Positions 22,481 through 42,517 are shown, counted from the stretch's first letter. The stretch is 64,000 nucleotides of DNA from Carnegiea gigantea (GCA_029747015.1 JAKOGI010000054.1:457501-521500); one strand, 5' to 3'. Translations and numbers: made by a program. Notes: generated from the letters alone by a model not told the origin.

Positions 22481-23690
22481 ATATAACTTATAAATGTAGC
22501 TAAAGTTTTCCATCCTCCACAAAATAATTTAAACGTAGTTACTTATTCTTTTTAGGAATGAACTTTATTATTATCTTTCTAATATATGCATAAAAATTGA
22601 TGTTGATATTTTCAATGTTGAATATGGGTTGTTTTTATAATTTTGTCTGCAAACAATATTTATTTCTAAAAATGTTAACATATGAAAATTGATCTATTGA
22701 CATATGAAAATTGATGAGATAAAAAATAGTTATAGGTGGTGCAACAATAGTTCAACTGAACAAGGGGGTTACGGGAGTTGTTATGTTGAGGCAAGTATGG
22801 AATTAGATTTTTTCCCCCCAATAAAAATAATCTAAAGGGTAAGATTTATGGTTTTTATTTTTTTTTGGTTTCAAATGAGGCATGAATGCAGTACAATACA
22901 ATAAAGGGAAGGAGAATCAAACTTGAGACCTAATGTACTCAGGACCTCAATGGCTAAGGTTTATGTTGCAAAATGATCAACAATTTATATGCACTATTGC
23001 TTGAGATTTTAGAATTGAAGGAGGGAAGCTTTCTCAATCACTTATACATCTTTATATTTATTATATAAAGATTTGTAGATATAACTTATAAATGTAGCTA
23101 AAGTTTTCTATACTCTATAAAATAATTTAAACTTAGTTACTTATTCTTTTTAGGAATGAACTTCATTATTATCTTCCTAATATATGCATAAAAATTGATG
23201 TTGATGTTTTCAATGTTGAATATGGTTTGTTTTTACAATTTTATCTGCAAACAATATTTATTTCTAAAAATGCTTACATTTTCAACTTTATATATAATTT
23301 ATTAGGTGATCTTTTATTTTTTTAAAATTTAACTATATGACCTATTGGCATATGAAAATTGATGAGATAAAAAATAATTATGGGTGGTGCAATAATGGTT
23401 CAACTGAAAAAAGAGGGATACGAGAGTTGTTATGTTGATTGGATCCCCCCCCCCAAAAAAAAACTAAAAATAATCTGAAGGGTAAAATTTATGTTTTTTT
23501 TTTTTGGTTTCAAATGAGCCATGAAGGCAGTACAATACAATAAGGGAAGAGAGAATCAAACATAAGATCTAATATACTCAGGACCTCAATGGCTAAGATT
23601 TATGCTGTAGAATAATCAATGATTTATAAATACTATTACTTGAGATTTTAGAATTGATGGATGGAAGCTTTCTCAACCACTTATACATCT
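22466..23690. repeat. tandem duplication of about 600 bp in the Helitron
   Basis: GATATAACTTATAAATGTAG at about 22478 recurs at about 23076. The similarity runs on through GGAATGAACTT, GTTCAACTGAA and CTCAGGACCTCAATGGCTAA to the element's 5' end. Confidence 0.85.
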
Positions 23691-23718
23691 TTACATTTAT
23701 TATATAAAGATATAGAGA

Positions 23719-24579
23719 TTTGTATGTAAGTTAGCTGCATTTTAAAATGACTTAATCGAAAGTAGGTTGACCTTAGATCAATTAGTCTCCCAATTTATTG
23801 ACATGTAAAGCCCAACATTGTCCATTTTATTAATGGCTATATATGACCAGAGTGATCCAAACAATGAAGGGGACGGTTAGTCTGACCTAATCCGCCCACT
23901 ACCCATCACTAATTTTTACGAATCAAATGTTACAACTCTGAAGAAGGTGAATTTTCATGTATATGTTTGTGTGTATGTCTATATATGTATGTGTGTACAC
24001 ACACTGACACACATGAATGGTAAGCAGATCCACTTAGGAATCCATATCTCATGGGAAGATCTTGGGTGAGATAACTAGGAAAGGCATGAGAAATGGAAGG
24101 ATGAACAAGGATATTGAAAATTCCCTCATGCCTCTGGTGAGATTTGCACCTGCACCTAATCTTCCCTTTTAATTTTTAATTTTCTTCATCCTTCCCCTAA
24201 AAAAAAATCTATTTTCTCAAATTAAAAAGCCACTTGTTGATAGTGGAAATGCAATAGAAGATTTACCACTTTCGCACGTAACACAACAGAAGATACAACA
24301 ACCAATTTAATTTGAAAAACCCATCCACATTGAAGGAAAAAGCCGCGACCTGTTGAATGTTCATGCCAACTATATTAGAAGAGATAAATTACATTAATAC
24401 AGGTTGGTTCAAGTGATACTTGTTTCCTTAGACATGGTTTTGGGTTTTAATCTTGTAAATGAAGAAAATTTGAGATGGAAGAACTTTGCTCTTTGTGGGC
24501 GAACAATGGCTTGATTTTGGTCACACCAAGGTCTGAAACAAAAAAGAAAAGATAGATTACAAATGGCTACACTTATAAC
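23719..24579. other. intergenic DNA
   Basis: Moderately AT-rich with a short alternating TATGTGTGTAC tract near 23960-24000. No gene was recognised. Confidence 0.4.
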
Positions 24580-24912
24580 ACTATGAAATGAAATTCCACA
24601 AGTGCATGGTATAACTGTAGCAAAGTACTGAAAAAAAGGGGTTGTGTCCATAGGAATTCGCTTTCAAGTGCCAAAAGTAATCAAAATACTCAATTTAGGC
24701 AGATCAGATTTGGATTTGGAGATTCAATTAACAACTAGGAATATGATAACAACTAGAAATACAAATTAGAAATTAGAAGACTAAAACACTTAGATTAATA
24801 TTAACAACACAATTATCTTAGAAAATCAATTACTAACCCCATCAAATTGCCCAAGCATGTGCCATTAACGGATAGATATTCAATTAACCCATCCCCTCTT
24901 CCAAGGGTTGAA
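24580..24912 (-). mobile_element. LTR fragment of Athila-like element 1 (left of CACTA)
   Basis: Wording such as CCACAAGTGCATGG, ACTGTAGCAAAGTACTG and GTTGTGTCCATAGG parallels the LTR start of the intact element at 52866 (CCGCAAGTGCACGG, GCAAAGGCAAGTAC, CGTGTCCACAG). The alignment stops at 24912, where the CACTA terminus begins, and resumes after about 36835. This is therefore one LTR split by a later insertion. Confidence 0.6.
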
Positions 24913-24927
24913 CACTACAACAAAAAT

Positions 24928-25090
24928 AGCCTATTGCAACGGCTATAGGGCAACAATTTGCAAAATTGTTGCAATAGATAGTTTATGCAACATGTATTTT
25001 AAATGTTGCCTAAAGTTTCGGCTATTGCAACATTTTTACAGAATTGTTACAGTAGATATATTAGGCAATATTAGTAAACCGTTGCCTTAG
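24928..25090. repeat. CACTA left subterminal repeats
   Basis: Multiple direct and inverted copies of TTGCAA(C/T)AG and GTTGCC motifs. In CACTA elements such arrays bind the element-encoded DNA-binding protein. Confidence 0.75.
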
Positions 25091-27750
25091 GTGATACATT
25101 ATTTTAATAAAATAATGAATTTTTTTTGGTGCCAAAACAATGAAATTAACCCAGGAACCCCCAAAATTTCTTTTAAAAAAAGGAAAATACAAAATAAGCC
25201 TAAAACCCTATTCTGGAATGCTCATTCGACCAGATTCATTTCCTTCCCAGAGCCTCACTCGAACGCCATTCCCATTTCCTTCCTAGACCCTCCAACGCAA
25301 TTCCAACAATACTTCATTCCCAGAACTCTACCACCCAGCACGTCCACCATCGGCGACTGCAGCGCTAGTTGTTTTAGTCATCACCGGCGGCATCCTGTAG
25401 TAGCGTGAGAGGTTCATTGGTCGGCCCTGATTGAAGGCATCGTCAAATTGGTGTCTGATTCAGCTGGTAATTACCTTTGCTCTCTTGAAATTAGTCAATT
25501 TGGTATCTGATTTGTATGTTATACGCGGCTCTTCTCACTCTCTTCCCCCCTTTCTGATAGAAGCTTGGCAACCTTAATTTTGGGCATCTAAGTTGGGGTA
25601 TGTTCTATGCCTATATATTGCTTTGGCATTATGCATAGTTTGTTACGACAGAGAATTATGTTTCATGGTGATCTCTGCTGTGCAGATTATGAAACTTTGA
25701 CAGCATTGGATGCTGACAATCCACCTTCAGTTCCTTCGATAAATACTCTTCCTGTTCACAATTATAAGGCTGGCAATTAGCAAAGGTGAGATTGCTTATG
25801 TAGTTATGTGGCTATTCTATGTTCTCTCAACTTCCCTGTTATTGTTCTTATTTTTCTGAAAATTTGAGATATTAAACTATAAAGATCACCGAGGCAGTCC
25901 TGGAGCATGTTTACATATTGTGTACTTTTGTTTTTCATTAGAAGAATACTGTAATGAAATTACTGCTTTGTTTATTATTTATCATTATTTCTTTGTTGTT
26001 TGCTGACTAGACATTAGTCTAAACCACATGATAATCTGCCGGTACAGGGTAATATCTCCAGCTTAACATAGCCTTTTCATCTATAATAATGTTAGCCTCC
26101 TTCTATTTTTGTTTTGTGCAACATTTAAGCCTGATCTGGGTCATGGTGATTGTTGGTATTATTATCTGGAAAATAAGACTCTTTGCACACCCCTTTGACA
26201 AAGTTTCGAATGCCCTTTTTTGGATTTGTGTCAAAACTGAGATTTCAAAACATGTAACTTTGCCTTTTTCGGTTGGGTCAGTTGGTCCTAGCCCTTGGTC
26301 TAACCTGTTAGACAAAGAAGTCTTAACCTTTTACGAACTAGGCCTCAATTGGTCTGATATGATCCGGCCTGATTGTACTAAGGATGATCAACATTATCAT
26401 ACCCAGAATAAGGAGAATGAAAGGATTCACATACATTTGTTCAAGCCTGAGGATTATGCAACTTCTTCACAATGTCATCTTCTAGATAACACACTCTGCA
26501 TCTTATCAGGAATTTGGGATTAATGATGTAGTTGAATTTAACAATATTTGGTGAAGGGTTAGAGTCCCAGCTGTGGCTGTTTTCAGAACTCTATGACTGT
26601 TGTTATAAGGCCCAGAACCTTTGTCGGTACAGGGTAATCTGTCCAACTTAACACAGCTTTTCATCTATAATTATGTTAGGCTCTCTCTATTTTTATTCTG
26701 TGCAACTTTTAAGCTTGATCTGCATGGTGGTGATCGTTGGTATTATGATGTGGAAAATAAGAGTCTGAATTTTCTGCGTCTCGGTACTATGCACACAGCT
26801 GGTAAATACTTCGCTGTATTTCCCTCCCATTTCTGGCAGTTACTTTGACTTAGGTATATATATCAGCAGGACATGATGATGTTCCTCCATTCTGATTATA
26901 TGAATTCTGATTGTGTGCTTTTCCTCTTGTTCTTATTTCAAATTTTGTGTTGTCATGTTTTCTGTGTGGTCTGTACAACCATGTTTTCTCATTGTCTCTT
27001 AGGCAATCAATTTTAATTCTTGATTCCTACTGCTGATTTCACTCGTGTGGTAATCCACATTTGAACTGGTCTAGATTAGACAGGAGTAACTATAACTGTA
27101 TAATTCTTTCATTCTTGGGGGAAAATTAAGGACTTTGTCCAACTGCTCTCAACTCTGGCCATTCACTATGACCTCGTGGTGACTTCACTTTTTGAGCAGT
27201 GAATATTTCCATGAGCAAACCATGACCCAAGCCACGATATTTGGACTTTAGGATCTGGCCAAGGGAGAATGTGATGAGTGATGACCCATATTGGAAGCTT
27301 GGCAATTGGCTAGCTCTTTAATTTGTGAATATGTGGCTATTTGTCAACAACTGGTCATTAGGTTATATGTCCTAGTCACTTATTTCCATTTTCATATGCT
27401 GCTTACATGTTATATGTGGCTATTTGTTACCTTGATATCTAGATAGGTAGAATGCTAAGTACGATCTATATGTGGCTATTTGTCATGATAACCTAATTGT
27501 CGTCTTGAATGCACTGCTTACACATGCTGTGTATGGCTATTCGTTGCGTTGACATCTGGAAAGGGCAACATGATGAATACAACCTTTTTGTGCATATATG
27601 TAATTAAAATTTATTCTATTGTTCTTTACGTCTATTTGTTGCCTTGACATCTAGATCTGGTGGTGTGATTTGTTGTATTTGTTTCTTTACTAGTTAGGTG
27701 GAAAATCAAGAAGAAAGTTGGTTCTATATATACTTAAAATTTATTTAAAG
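25091..27750 (+). other. CACTA 5' non-coding region with an internal duplication
   Basis: No transposase exon is clear here. A segment at about 26040-26190 (CGGTACAGGGTAAT ... GGAAAATAAGA) is duplicated at about 26628-26765. ATATGTGGCTATTTGT recurs at about 27330, 27415, 27470 and, in degenerate form, 27530. Probably a promoter/leader and intron region. Confidence 0.5.
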
Positions 27751-27780
27751 ATAATTGTTTTGCTTTTGTTTTCTATCCAG

Positions 27781-31220
<3,440 letters not shown>

Positions 31221-31499
31221 AATGGGCATGAAAATCAGTCAAGAGAAGATGTAAATGTGAGAATTGTGAATATAGATGCCATCTTAGATAATGATCATAA
31301 TATGGATGAAGAAGTTGGTGACTCAGATTATGATGACACGACTAGATGTATGCTAAGACATAGAGGTCATAGTAGGCTTGTTATTTATGTGTCTTACTCC
31401 TTATTTTCATATCGTAAGTCATTGATATGTTTTTTTGAAAAGCAAATATAATGCTTGCTAACATTAATGTGCTTACTTTTGATAGTGTCAGTTAATTAC

Positions 31500-34970
<3,471 letters not shown>

Positions 34971-36500
34971 TACACCACATCATTAAGCAATCCCTCCCCT
35001 TTGCTTATCTCTTCCCCTACTCTAATTTTATGACTTGAAGTTGAAAATGTTGGTATGGTTGATACATTCGCTTGTTGTGAAACTGCCACCTACCAATTTG
35101 TTGGATGATATTGAGATGGGGGAAAACTGGTTGTATTCCTCTTAACATCACCAATGATTATGATATCTACCATATTAAATAGAAGGGAAGAAAACAAATA
35201 CTGTATGACTCCTTTCTCTATTTAATTGAACATATAGGCAGAAGGGTAGAAGGGCTTGTTCTTCTATCTATTTACAAATTGATATGTGCTGCTCATGTTG
35301 TATTTAGTTGGGAGTGCAGCTATTTATTGTGCTTCAAATTTTTCAATATGGGTTTGCCGTGCTTCGCTGCCAGGGCTTGCTTTGCTTCGATGCCTGACTA
35401 TATTTAGTTGGGAGTGCAGCTATGTCTGCCTCAATGCCAGGCATTTGTTCCATTTTTTGATGTTCAACTCACAGTGGGAGGGCTAGCTTGCAATGAAGAT
35501 AACATACATGAAATTCTTATGACTCAGCTCGCAGTGGGGTGCCTTTAAATAAACAAGCATTTACTAGTTGGGCTTACCATTTACTGGGAACTTTCGATGC
35601 TAATTAACTATATGATGAGAATGATGTCGATGACTGTTTTCACTTAGAAACTAGAAAGGCTATTAGTTTGACTGGGAGCTTTAGGTCGCTAGATGGCCAC
35701 TTGAAGCAGTTTTAACTTTTGAGTTGGCATGCTATGGTTAAGGATGTTCATAGATTAACTTCCCTTACCTTAGTTTTGAACAGTCTGCATCAACTAGAGG
35801 TTATACATTCGGTTGTTGTGAACCTGCGTCTTTTGTTGCTTGCTATATTTTTCTTTTAAACTTGGCACTTGGTTGATTATATCCGAAGTTATGGTCTTTT
35901 AGTTATTTGACAATTTTAAAAAAATTAATAATGGATCTCTATCGCTTATCCACAGGTGGAATTTTTTATTGGCGATGATCTACGTATTAGGTGGACTTTT
36001 GCTTTGGCTATTATCTATTTTGTGGTATATGATAGCTTAAAGAACCATGCATTCATGTCATTCTAGGTTGATATGAAATTTGTTGATTTTTTTGCTTATT
36101 TTAGGGTGTTTAATGCCTATTTCATTTTATATATTGTGCAGATATTTTGGTCATCCATTCCTTCCATAAGTAAGAGTTCTTGTTATGAAGGCCGCTAGCT
36201 TCGAAGATATTTGTTTGTTTTACCCCCTTTTGTTATTTGGGGAAAAATCATTGTATACGTACAGTAATTCAAGGGGTGGAAAACTTGTTGCCTCCTTTTC
36301 TTATTTTTAGAAAATTAATTGTATATATATTTTTGGACTTTTGGTATATGAACGGTAATTCGAGGGATTTGGTTAACATTATTTTGGATTTCATTTACAA
36401 ACCACATTTGGCAGCGTGCTATGTACACAAGGGGATTTAATGAAATTATAGATTATACGAATTGAACATATAATGTGCTGAAGGTATTTTCAGCATTTGA
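34971..36500. other. CACTA 3' non-coding region
   Basis: T-rich and G-rich sequence with no coding signal. TTTAGTTGGGAGTGCAGCTAT occurs near 35303 and again near 35401, with CTCGCAGTGGG-like phrases around 35470 and 35530, so there are small internal duplications. Confidence 0.4.
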
Positions 36501-36519
36501 AAGCCAGACATATGGTTTG

Positions 36520-36820
36520 TATTTTCTCAAACCGTTGCAATAGGTGTAAGATATGTGTTGCTTAGTATCTATTCAATCTGTTGTCACAGATGAAAGATAC
36601 GTTGCTATAGTATCTATTTAAAAGTGTTGCAATAGCCAGACATATGGCAACAGTTTCTATGACTTTGTGCAACAATTACAACAACTGTTGCCTAAGAATC
36701 AGAAAGTGTTGCGGTAGGTCTAATGCAATGCCCATTAAAAGCAACGGTTGAAAAATTGTTGTAATAGACCTGTGGCAACGCTTTCATTTGCTATCGTAAC
36801 AGTTTTGCCCGTTGCCAAAG
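36520..36820. repeat. CACTA right subterminal repeats
   Basis: Many copies of GTTGCAATAG, GTTGCTATAG and their complements (GCAACAGTT, GCAACG), mirroring the left subterminal array at 24928-25090. Confidence 0.75.
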
Positions 36821-36835
36821 CATACTACCAATCCT

Positions 36836-37620
36836 AAAACTACGAGCACCTATTTTCATGGGGCTAAAAGTCAAAGGATTACAAGATATACAATCTGAAA
36901 TCTCAATTATTTTTCATATTGAAATCTTATTGACCGTATATGTGTTAAGTTGTGCTAGGTAAAGGTTTCATCTTTCAATACTGTCTTAAACCTAAATAAA
37001 AATACATGAATGCTCTTTTAAGCAATTCATCAAGCATGTGGTGCGCAAAGTATAATTGAACAACACAAAATATGGGGCAAGTAAGTTTCGGGGCTAATTC
37101 ATTATCAACAAAACATAATTGACATCAATCCCAACCCAGGTTTAGAGCCACTAAAAAATCAACATAAAACATCATACCAGCAACTACTAAAGAGTTAAAG
37201 TAAGACTAAGCAAGAGAGAGAGGGGGGGAGAGAGAGAGAGCAAACCTGGGAATTGAATTATTGAAGTTGTAGAAATCTTCAAATCAAACTAAGGAACAAT
37301 ATTCCATCTGAACAAAACAACAAACACATGAAAATAACTCTCTAAACCTAAAATTTTATAACTTAGATGCTTGTTCTAAAATAATCCCAAAGCATTGTAT
37401 TTAAACAAAAGAGAGTTGACTGAGAATAGGTACAGTACGACTATGATGTTCAGCACGACATCCCGTGTCATCTTAACTTTCTAAAATTTGGCATGGTCAG
37501 TGCAACCATACTGTTTACCATGGCATGCCATGTTACCTTCTGAACTTGGACCTTAAATCTTCTAGGTTCTCTAGTAGATTGTGCCATAACTCAATACACA
37601 ATCAGGCCAATTAATCAACT
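36836..37620 (-). mobile_element. LTR remainder of Athila-like element 1 (right of CACTA)
   Basis: ACATGAATGCTCTTTTAAGCAATTCATC and the following sequence parallels ACATGAATAAAACCCTCTCAGGCAATTCATC in the LTRs at 53370 and 61560. A decayed version of the paired palindromic motif (CAGCACGACATCCCGTG, CATGGCATGCCATG) occupies the same relative place. The LTR end is uncertain. Confidence 0.55.
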
Positions 37621-38160
37621 ATCATACCTTGCATCATCATTATATGAGGGGTTTTTAAAAACTTTTTTCTGCAAATTTTTTAATTTTGTTTTTTAAGCAA
37701 AAGCAGTAAATCTAACAAAGAAAGTAATAAAATACATAGAGGATAATGAAGAGAAAGGTAAGAGCGATTACTTGGAAAGCTTATGGATGCCCAATGTGAT
37801 CACTTCTCTTCTTATGCAACATCTAACTGATATACTTTACACTACATGCTTTACTAAATAAGAAATGCAAAAACAACCTAACAAAACTATGTGAAATCCT
37901 AGCTATGATGCAAATGTTTGAGATTGATCCAAACCATTCCCCAAAACCCATAATTCTATCCGAAGAGTTACAAGCTCACCCATGCTTGAGATTTTCATTG
38001 TATATGTCCTCAATGAAAAACACAGGTAAAGAAACAAGAAGAGGGGGAATGCTCATAACACAATGAACGTAATATTGGAGAAAGGGAAGGGGGAAGAAGT
38101 GGCACTCATGTTTTTTTAAAGGTAATTAAATGCTTGGATTACCTCCTAAAAAGTGCTTGT
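37621..38160 (-). other. internal non-coding part of Athila-like element 1
   Basis: Parallels 55490-55920 of element 2 (GAGGGGTTTTTAAAAACTTTTT and CCTCAATGAAAAACACAGG) and then jumps to sequence matching about 58345 of element 2. The ATHILA-type ORF present between those points in element 2 is therefore absent here. Confidence 0.55.
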
Positions 38161-38331
38161 TTTACGTTCCTAACTTGATCTTTAACTTAGGTGGTAGACG
38201 GCGGCATGAAGGAAGGAGGTGGAAGAGCTGAAATAACGAATGCTGGTGCATTCACCATCTCTAGTGAATAAAAGTAGTGATTCTAGAACTACTTAGAATA
38301 AGTGGAGATGAATCAAGCGGGGCATAAGATC

Positions 38332-38699
38332 TCATCTTGGGTACCCCATCCCTGTCAAACATGTGGATACTAGAATAATGACAGGAGTAATAGGAATTGT
38401 AAGAACATCAACAACAACCGTAAGAGCTAGTGGTGCCATGTGTGGACGGAAACAAAACTCAGCCCTTTCCCCACAAAGTTGAAAAGAGATCCTACATGCA
38501 GGCAAATCAATCATTACTCCTATAGTAGTCAGGAATGGCATCCCTAGAATGATCGAGACTTGAGATCTCTCATCCATGTCCAAAATCAGGAAGTTGTATA
38601 GGATGAACCGGAATATCCTTCTATCCACATGATGCCTGATGGAGCGTGCTAACTAGATAGTCATACTGGTGATTTTAGGTCCTTTCACTGAGCTTTCAT

Positions 38700-38738
<39 letters not shown>

Positions 38739-40525
38739 GGGAGATATTAAGCTCACACTAGTTCCTAAATCACAAAACTATATAAATCTATAGGTCCCCG
38801 ATAGGATAAGGGATGGAGAAATTGTTAGGATCTTGCATCTTAGATTATAACTTGCTCTGAAGAATGGAATCACTTGCCTCCCTAATAGGAGCCATCGAGA
38901 CCTTCTCAGACTTCTGGTTTTTGGAAAGAAGCTCCCTCAAAAACTTCAAGTAAGAAGGTACTTCCTTGAGAGCCTCTAAGAAAGAGATGTTAAAATAAAT
39001 ACTTTTTAGCACATTCAGGTATCTAGCAAACTTGAGCTCAAGCTTGGATAGTGCCACACTCTGAAGGAATGCAATAGGTGGTTTGTAAGGTTGAATTGGA
39101 GGTGATTGACTAATCTTCTCCCCTAAACTTTGGCAATCTATTGGCTTCAGCCCCGATGTTTATGCAGAACATAAATTGAAAATGTCTCCTGAATAACCAT
39201 CATGGGGCTCTCCACTAGCTTCCCACTCCTCATAGAAACTGCATTGATATGACATTTAGGGTTTGATTTAGGTTGGCCAGGTAGATGCCCTTGAGATTAG
39301 AACAAATTGCTAGCCTGCTGAGCTATCTGTGTAATTTGGGTGTCCATCATATTTTGGTAAAAAGCCATATGTCTAACTTAGAATTTATTAATATGATGGA
39401 CTCATTGAAATTTTCATTTGTCCGAGTATGAGCCTAGATAAACATTTCCATAAGTACTTATGATGGCTTCTACTGTAGAGGCTAAATGGATGAATTGTAA
39501 GGAGTTTTGTATTGGAACCTAGGTCAACGTATAGATTTATAAGGCTGAGGGTTGGGGTTCTTATATGAGAGATTATGGTGGTTCTTTTATCTATGCTTGT
39601 AAGTACTGGAATATGGATTGTTTTTAGTGGTGGATTGAAACTCTATAGGGCATCAGCATGCTCAACAATTATTGGAGAACTTAATAGATGTGTGCCCCTG
39701 CACACAATAAGTCCTATAAACATGTATACCATACACTCCCACTAAAAAACTAGAGGAGCCGCCTAGAGTAGGAGAAGTACTAACCCTATCGGGTCTTTGT
39801 GTAAGTGCATCTACCTTGCTAGCCAAAAGAGTCTAAGTATCAACCTCATGCTTGCCGCCCCTTCTCTTAGGGGTAGCCTTCTCACTCGACTAGTCATAAT
39901 TATTAGAAGCGATCTCTTCCAACAAGTCCTTCACCATCGATATCGACTTCCTTATAAGCGCACCACCTGTTGTCGCATCTACAGAAATTTTCATGGATTG
40001 TTCTAGCCGATTAAAGAAGGTCTTGGCTAGAAGCCAATTGGGAATGCCATGGTGGGCCACTGCCACTGCAACTCTTTAAACGTCTCCCAAGCTTCATATA
40101 GAGACTCTCCACTATGCTAAGTGAAAGTGGCTTAGGTTTGTAGTTTTACTAGGAAGAAATATTTGCTGAAAAGTCCTGGAGATTGTGTCCCAGGTGGACA
40201 AAGAATTAAGCTCTGTATTTTGCAACCAATCCTTGGCTTTATCCTTAGGGAGAAGGGCAAAAGCTTCAGCCGAATAGCATCATAAGAGACCCTGATGAAT
40301 TTGATGGTATCGCACTTCTCCATGAAGTGGCAAATATGCGCATTAGGGATTATCTAAGGTGTGGCCTCCAAAATCCAAACTAATCATGCACCGTAAAATT
40401 GATGAGAGTTGGTCAAAGTTGAAAGTTATTGGCTTCACTCGTGACCTCCGAATACAAGAATCGATGTTGGCGGCTTTCGGCAAAGCATAATCATGGAACA
40501 CCATGTTCTCTTCTTTGTCCGCCAT
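38332..40525 (-). pseudogene. gag-protease remnant of Athila-like element 1
   Basis: On the minus strand, pieces line up with gag-protease of element 2. 40525 starts MADKEENMVFHDYALPK, beside MAAQDNRVLRDYAMPQ at 60763. CDTIKF and IRLKLLPFSLR lie near 40300. 39057-38845 has FLEALKEVPSYLKFLRELLS. 38628-38332 has LDMDERSQVSIILGMPFL from the retropepsin C-terminal half. Many stops and frameshifts. The same protein set as element 2, again without reverse transcriptase or integrase. Confidence 0.75.
38699..38734. repeat. (GA)n microsatellite
   Basis: GA dinucleotide run inside the element 1 protease region. A shorter GA/G-rich run lies at 37208-37240. Confidence 0.9.
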
Positions 40526-41105
40526 CTTGGCCTCTTTCTTCTTCTTTCTTCCTTCTCCACCTTGCTTTCATGCAATTTCTTTGATTTGAGGATTAAGAAG
40601 AATAAGGTTACAATCGCCTTGACTTCTTATAGTAGCTTGAACCTAAATCATAAGATTAACAAATTAAAAACTAAATATGTGCACTTTAATTTGGTAATTG
40701 CTAACTCTTATTTTGTAGGGCTCAATCAAGCAAATAAATGTCTAATTCCCATTCTCTCGACTTATACGACGGAAATCAAGTGATTAAGTCAAGTAACGAT
40801 TGTTTTCTATTAATGCAAATAAATACTAATTAATTTGTATCTTTATCTTTCTTACATATCCTCAAATGAGTAATTAAAACATAATAAGAAAAGGCCATAA
40901 CACTAGCTTGAGTTCATTTTATAAGGTTGAGAATTTTATTTAAAACCTAGTCGTGGCCACGGCTTCATAATTAGTTATGGATGAGGGTGCTAACGAATGT
41001 AAGAATTCAACCCAAATTGTTTCTTGAATTCGGGAGTGAGATGGGCTAATTTTTACCAAGTGAAGAAGCAGGTGGGACTTTTCCTTCATGGAGAATAAGA
41101 TAAAG

Positions 41106-42517
41106 TGTTGGGATTTGTCCCAAATTCCTTTGCTGAAGAATATTGCTTGGCACCCAAGGCTCAAGTTATGCGGTTGAAGATATTTTATTTATGAAAATTA
41201 TATTATTTCCATATTTTGTATTTAATATCTTTTTCCTTTTCTGTAAAGATTGTATTTGATGGTCAAGACATATGTTGGCGGCTAGGGTTAAACCCTTGGT
41301 ACCTTTGGGGCTTCTCTATATACTAGATTGTCTAACCTTATTTGATACGGGGCATTAGGCGTTGGCCTCTTAGAGCGAGGCATCTGGGAGTGCCTCTTGG
41401 CACTTTTCTTTTCTATTCCACATTTTATTGAGAGTTAGTATTAAGAGATTTTCATTGTAGTTGATCTCTTCATTGGGCGTTTGCTTTGAGATCTTTATCT
41501 CTCTTGTTGATCTTTTCCTTAAGCGTTTGCTTTGAGATCGTTTTGTACTCACTCATATTATAGTGGATTTTGTGTCGTTGTTGCCGTCCGTGGTTTTCTC
41601 CCGATTTGGGTGTCCACGACGTAAAAATCATGTGCCCCCTTCTATCTTTTTCGATCTTATTTTATATTCTTCAATATCTACATCATTTATCGCTTCCGCA
41701 TATACTATGCTCGAATTTCAGTTATTATTTTCTTAGTGAGTGGTATCAGAGACGGAGTCATTGATCTGGATTTCGAGCATTCTCTTGAAGGATGTTTCTC
41801 ATTGATATTGAGAATTTTGATGTCATAACAAGATCGATTTTGCCATGTCCGTCCATTCCAAGGAATTTGGTCCAAGGTGGAGTTTGTTAGGATTTGTCCC
41901 AAATTCCTTTGCCAAAGATTATTGCTTGGCACTCAAGGCTCAAGTTGTGCGGTTGAAGATATTTTATTTATGGAAATTATATTATTTCCATATTTTGTAT
42001 TTACTATCTTTTTCCTTTTCTGTAAAGATTGTGTTTGATGGTCAAGACATATGTTGGCGGCTAGGGTTAAATCCTTGGTACCTTTGGGACTTCTCTATAA
42101 ATACTAGGTTGTTTAACCTTATTTGATACGGGGCATTAGGCATTGGCCTCTTGGAACGGGGCATCTGGGAGTGCCTCTCGGTACTTCCCTTTTCTATTCC
42201 ATATTTTATTGAGAGTTAGTATTGAGAGATTTTCGTTGTAGTTGATCTCTTCATTGGGCGTTTGCTGTGAGATCTTTATCTCTCTTGTTGATCTCTTCCT
42301 TAAGTGTTTACTTTGAGATCGTTTTGTACTCACTCATATTATATTGGATTTTGTGTCGTTGTTGCCGTCCGTGGTTTTCTCCAAATTTGGGTTTCCACGT
42401 GAAAAATCATGTGCCCCCTTCTATCTTTTTCGATCTTGTTTTATATTCTCCAATATCTACATCCTTTATTACTTCCGCATATACTATGCTCGAATTCCAG
42501 CTATTATTTTCTTAACA
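41106..42517 (+). mobile_element. Copia-type LTR element with minimal interior
   Basis: Two LTRs of about 632 bp (41106 to about 41737, and 41885-42517) start TGTT(G/A)GGATTTGTCCC. The second ends TTAACA. Only about 147 bp lies between them, comprising a tRNA-Met primer-binding site (41741) and a Copia-style polypurine phrase CCAAGGTGGAGT before the 3' LTR. The 5-bp duplication TAAAG flanks the whole element (41101-41105, 42518-42522). There is no coding capacity. The LTRs differ at numerous sites, so the insertion is not recent. Confidence 0.85.
41741..41753 (+). promoter_or_regulatory. primer-binding site of the Copia mini-element
   Basis: TGGTATCAGAGAC, complementary to initiator tRNA-Met, about 3 bases after the 5' LTR end. 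Confidence 0.8.

Larger units (their letters stand above)
20803..23718 (-). mobile_element. non-autonomous Helitron
   Basis: On the minus strand the element starts TCTCTATATCTTTATATAAT (at 23718) and ends with a GC-rich hairpin (20830-20813, stem CCCGTGC/GTACGGG with one mismatch) a few bases before a terminal CTAG at 20803. A precedes the 5' TC and T follows CTAG, matching Helitron insertion between A and T without target duplication. There is no Rep/helicase ORF in its 2.9 kb, so it would depend on another element. The interior has two tandem duplications and at least one inner copy of the 5' terminus (about 23034-23068), suggesting tandem or nested Helitron copies. Confidence 0.75.

Noticed and set aside
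26089..26523. 144-codon ORF in CACTA 5' region
   Set aside because: No resemblance to transposase domains. The duplicated partner segment does not keep the frame.
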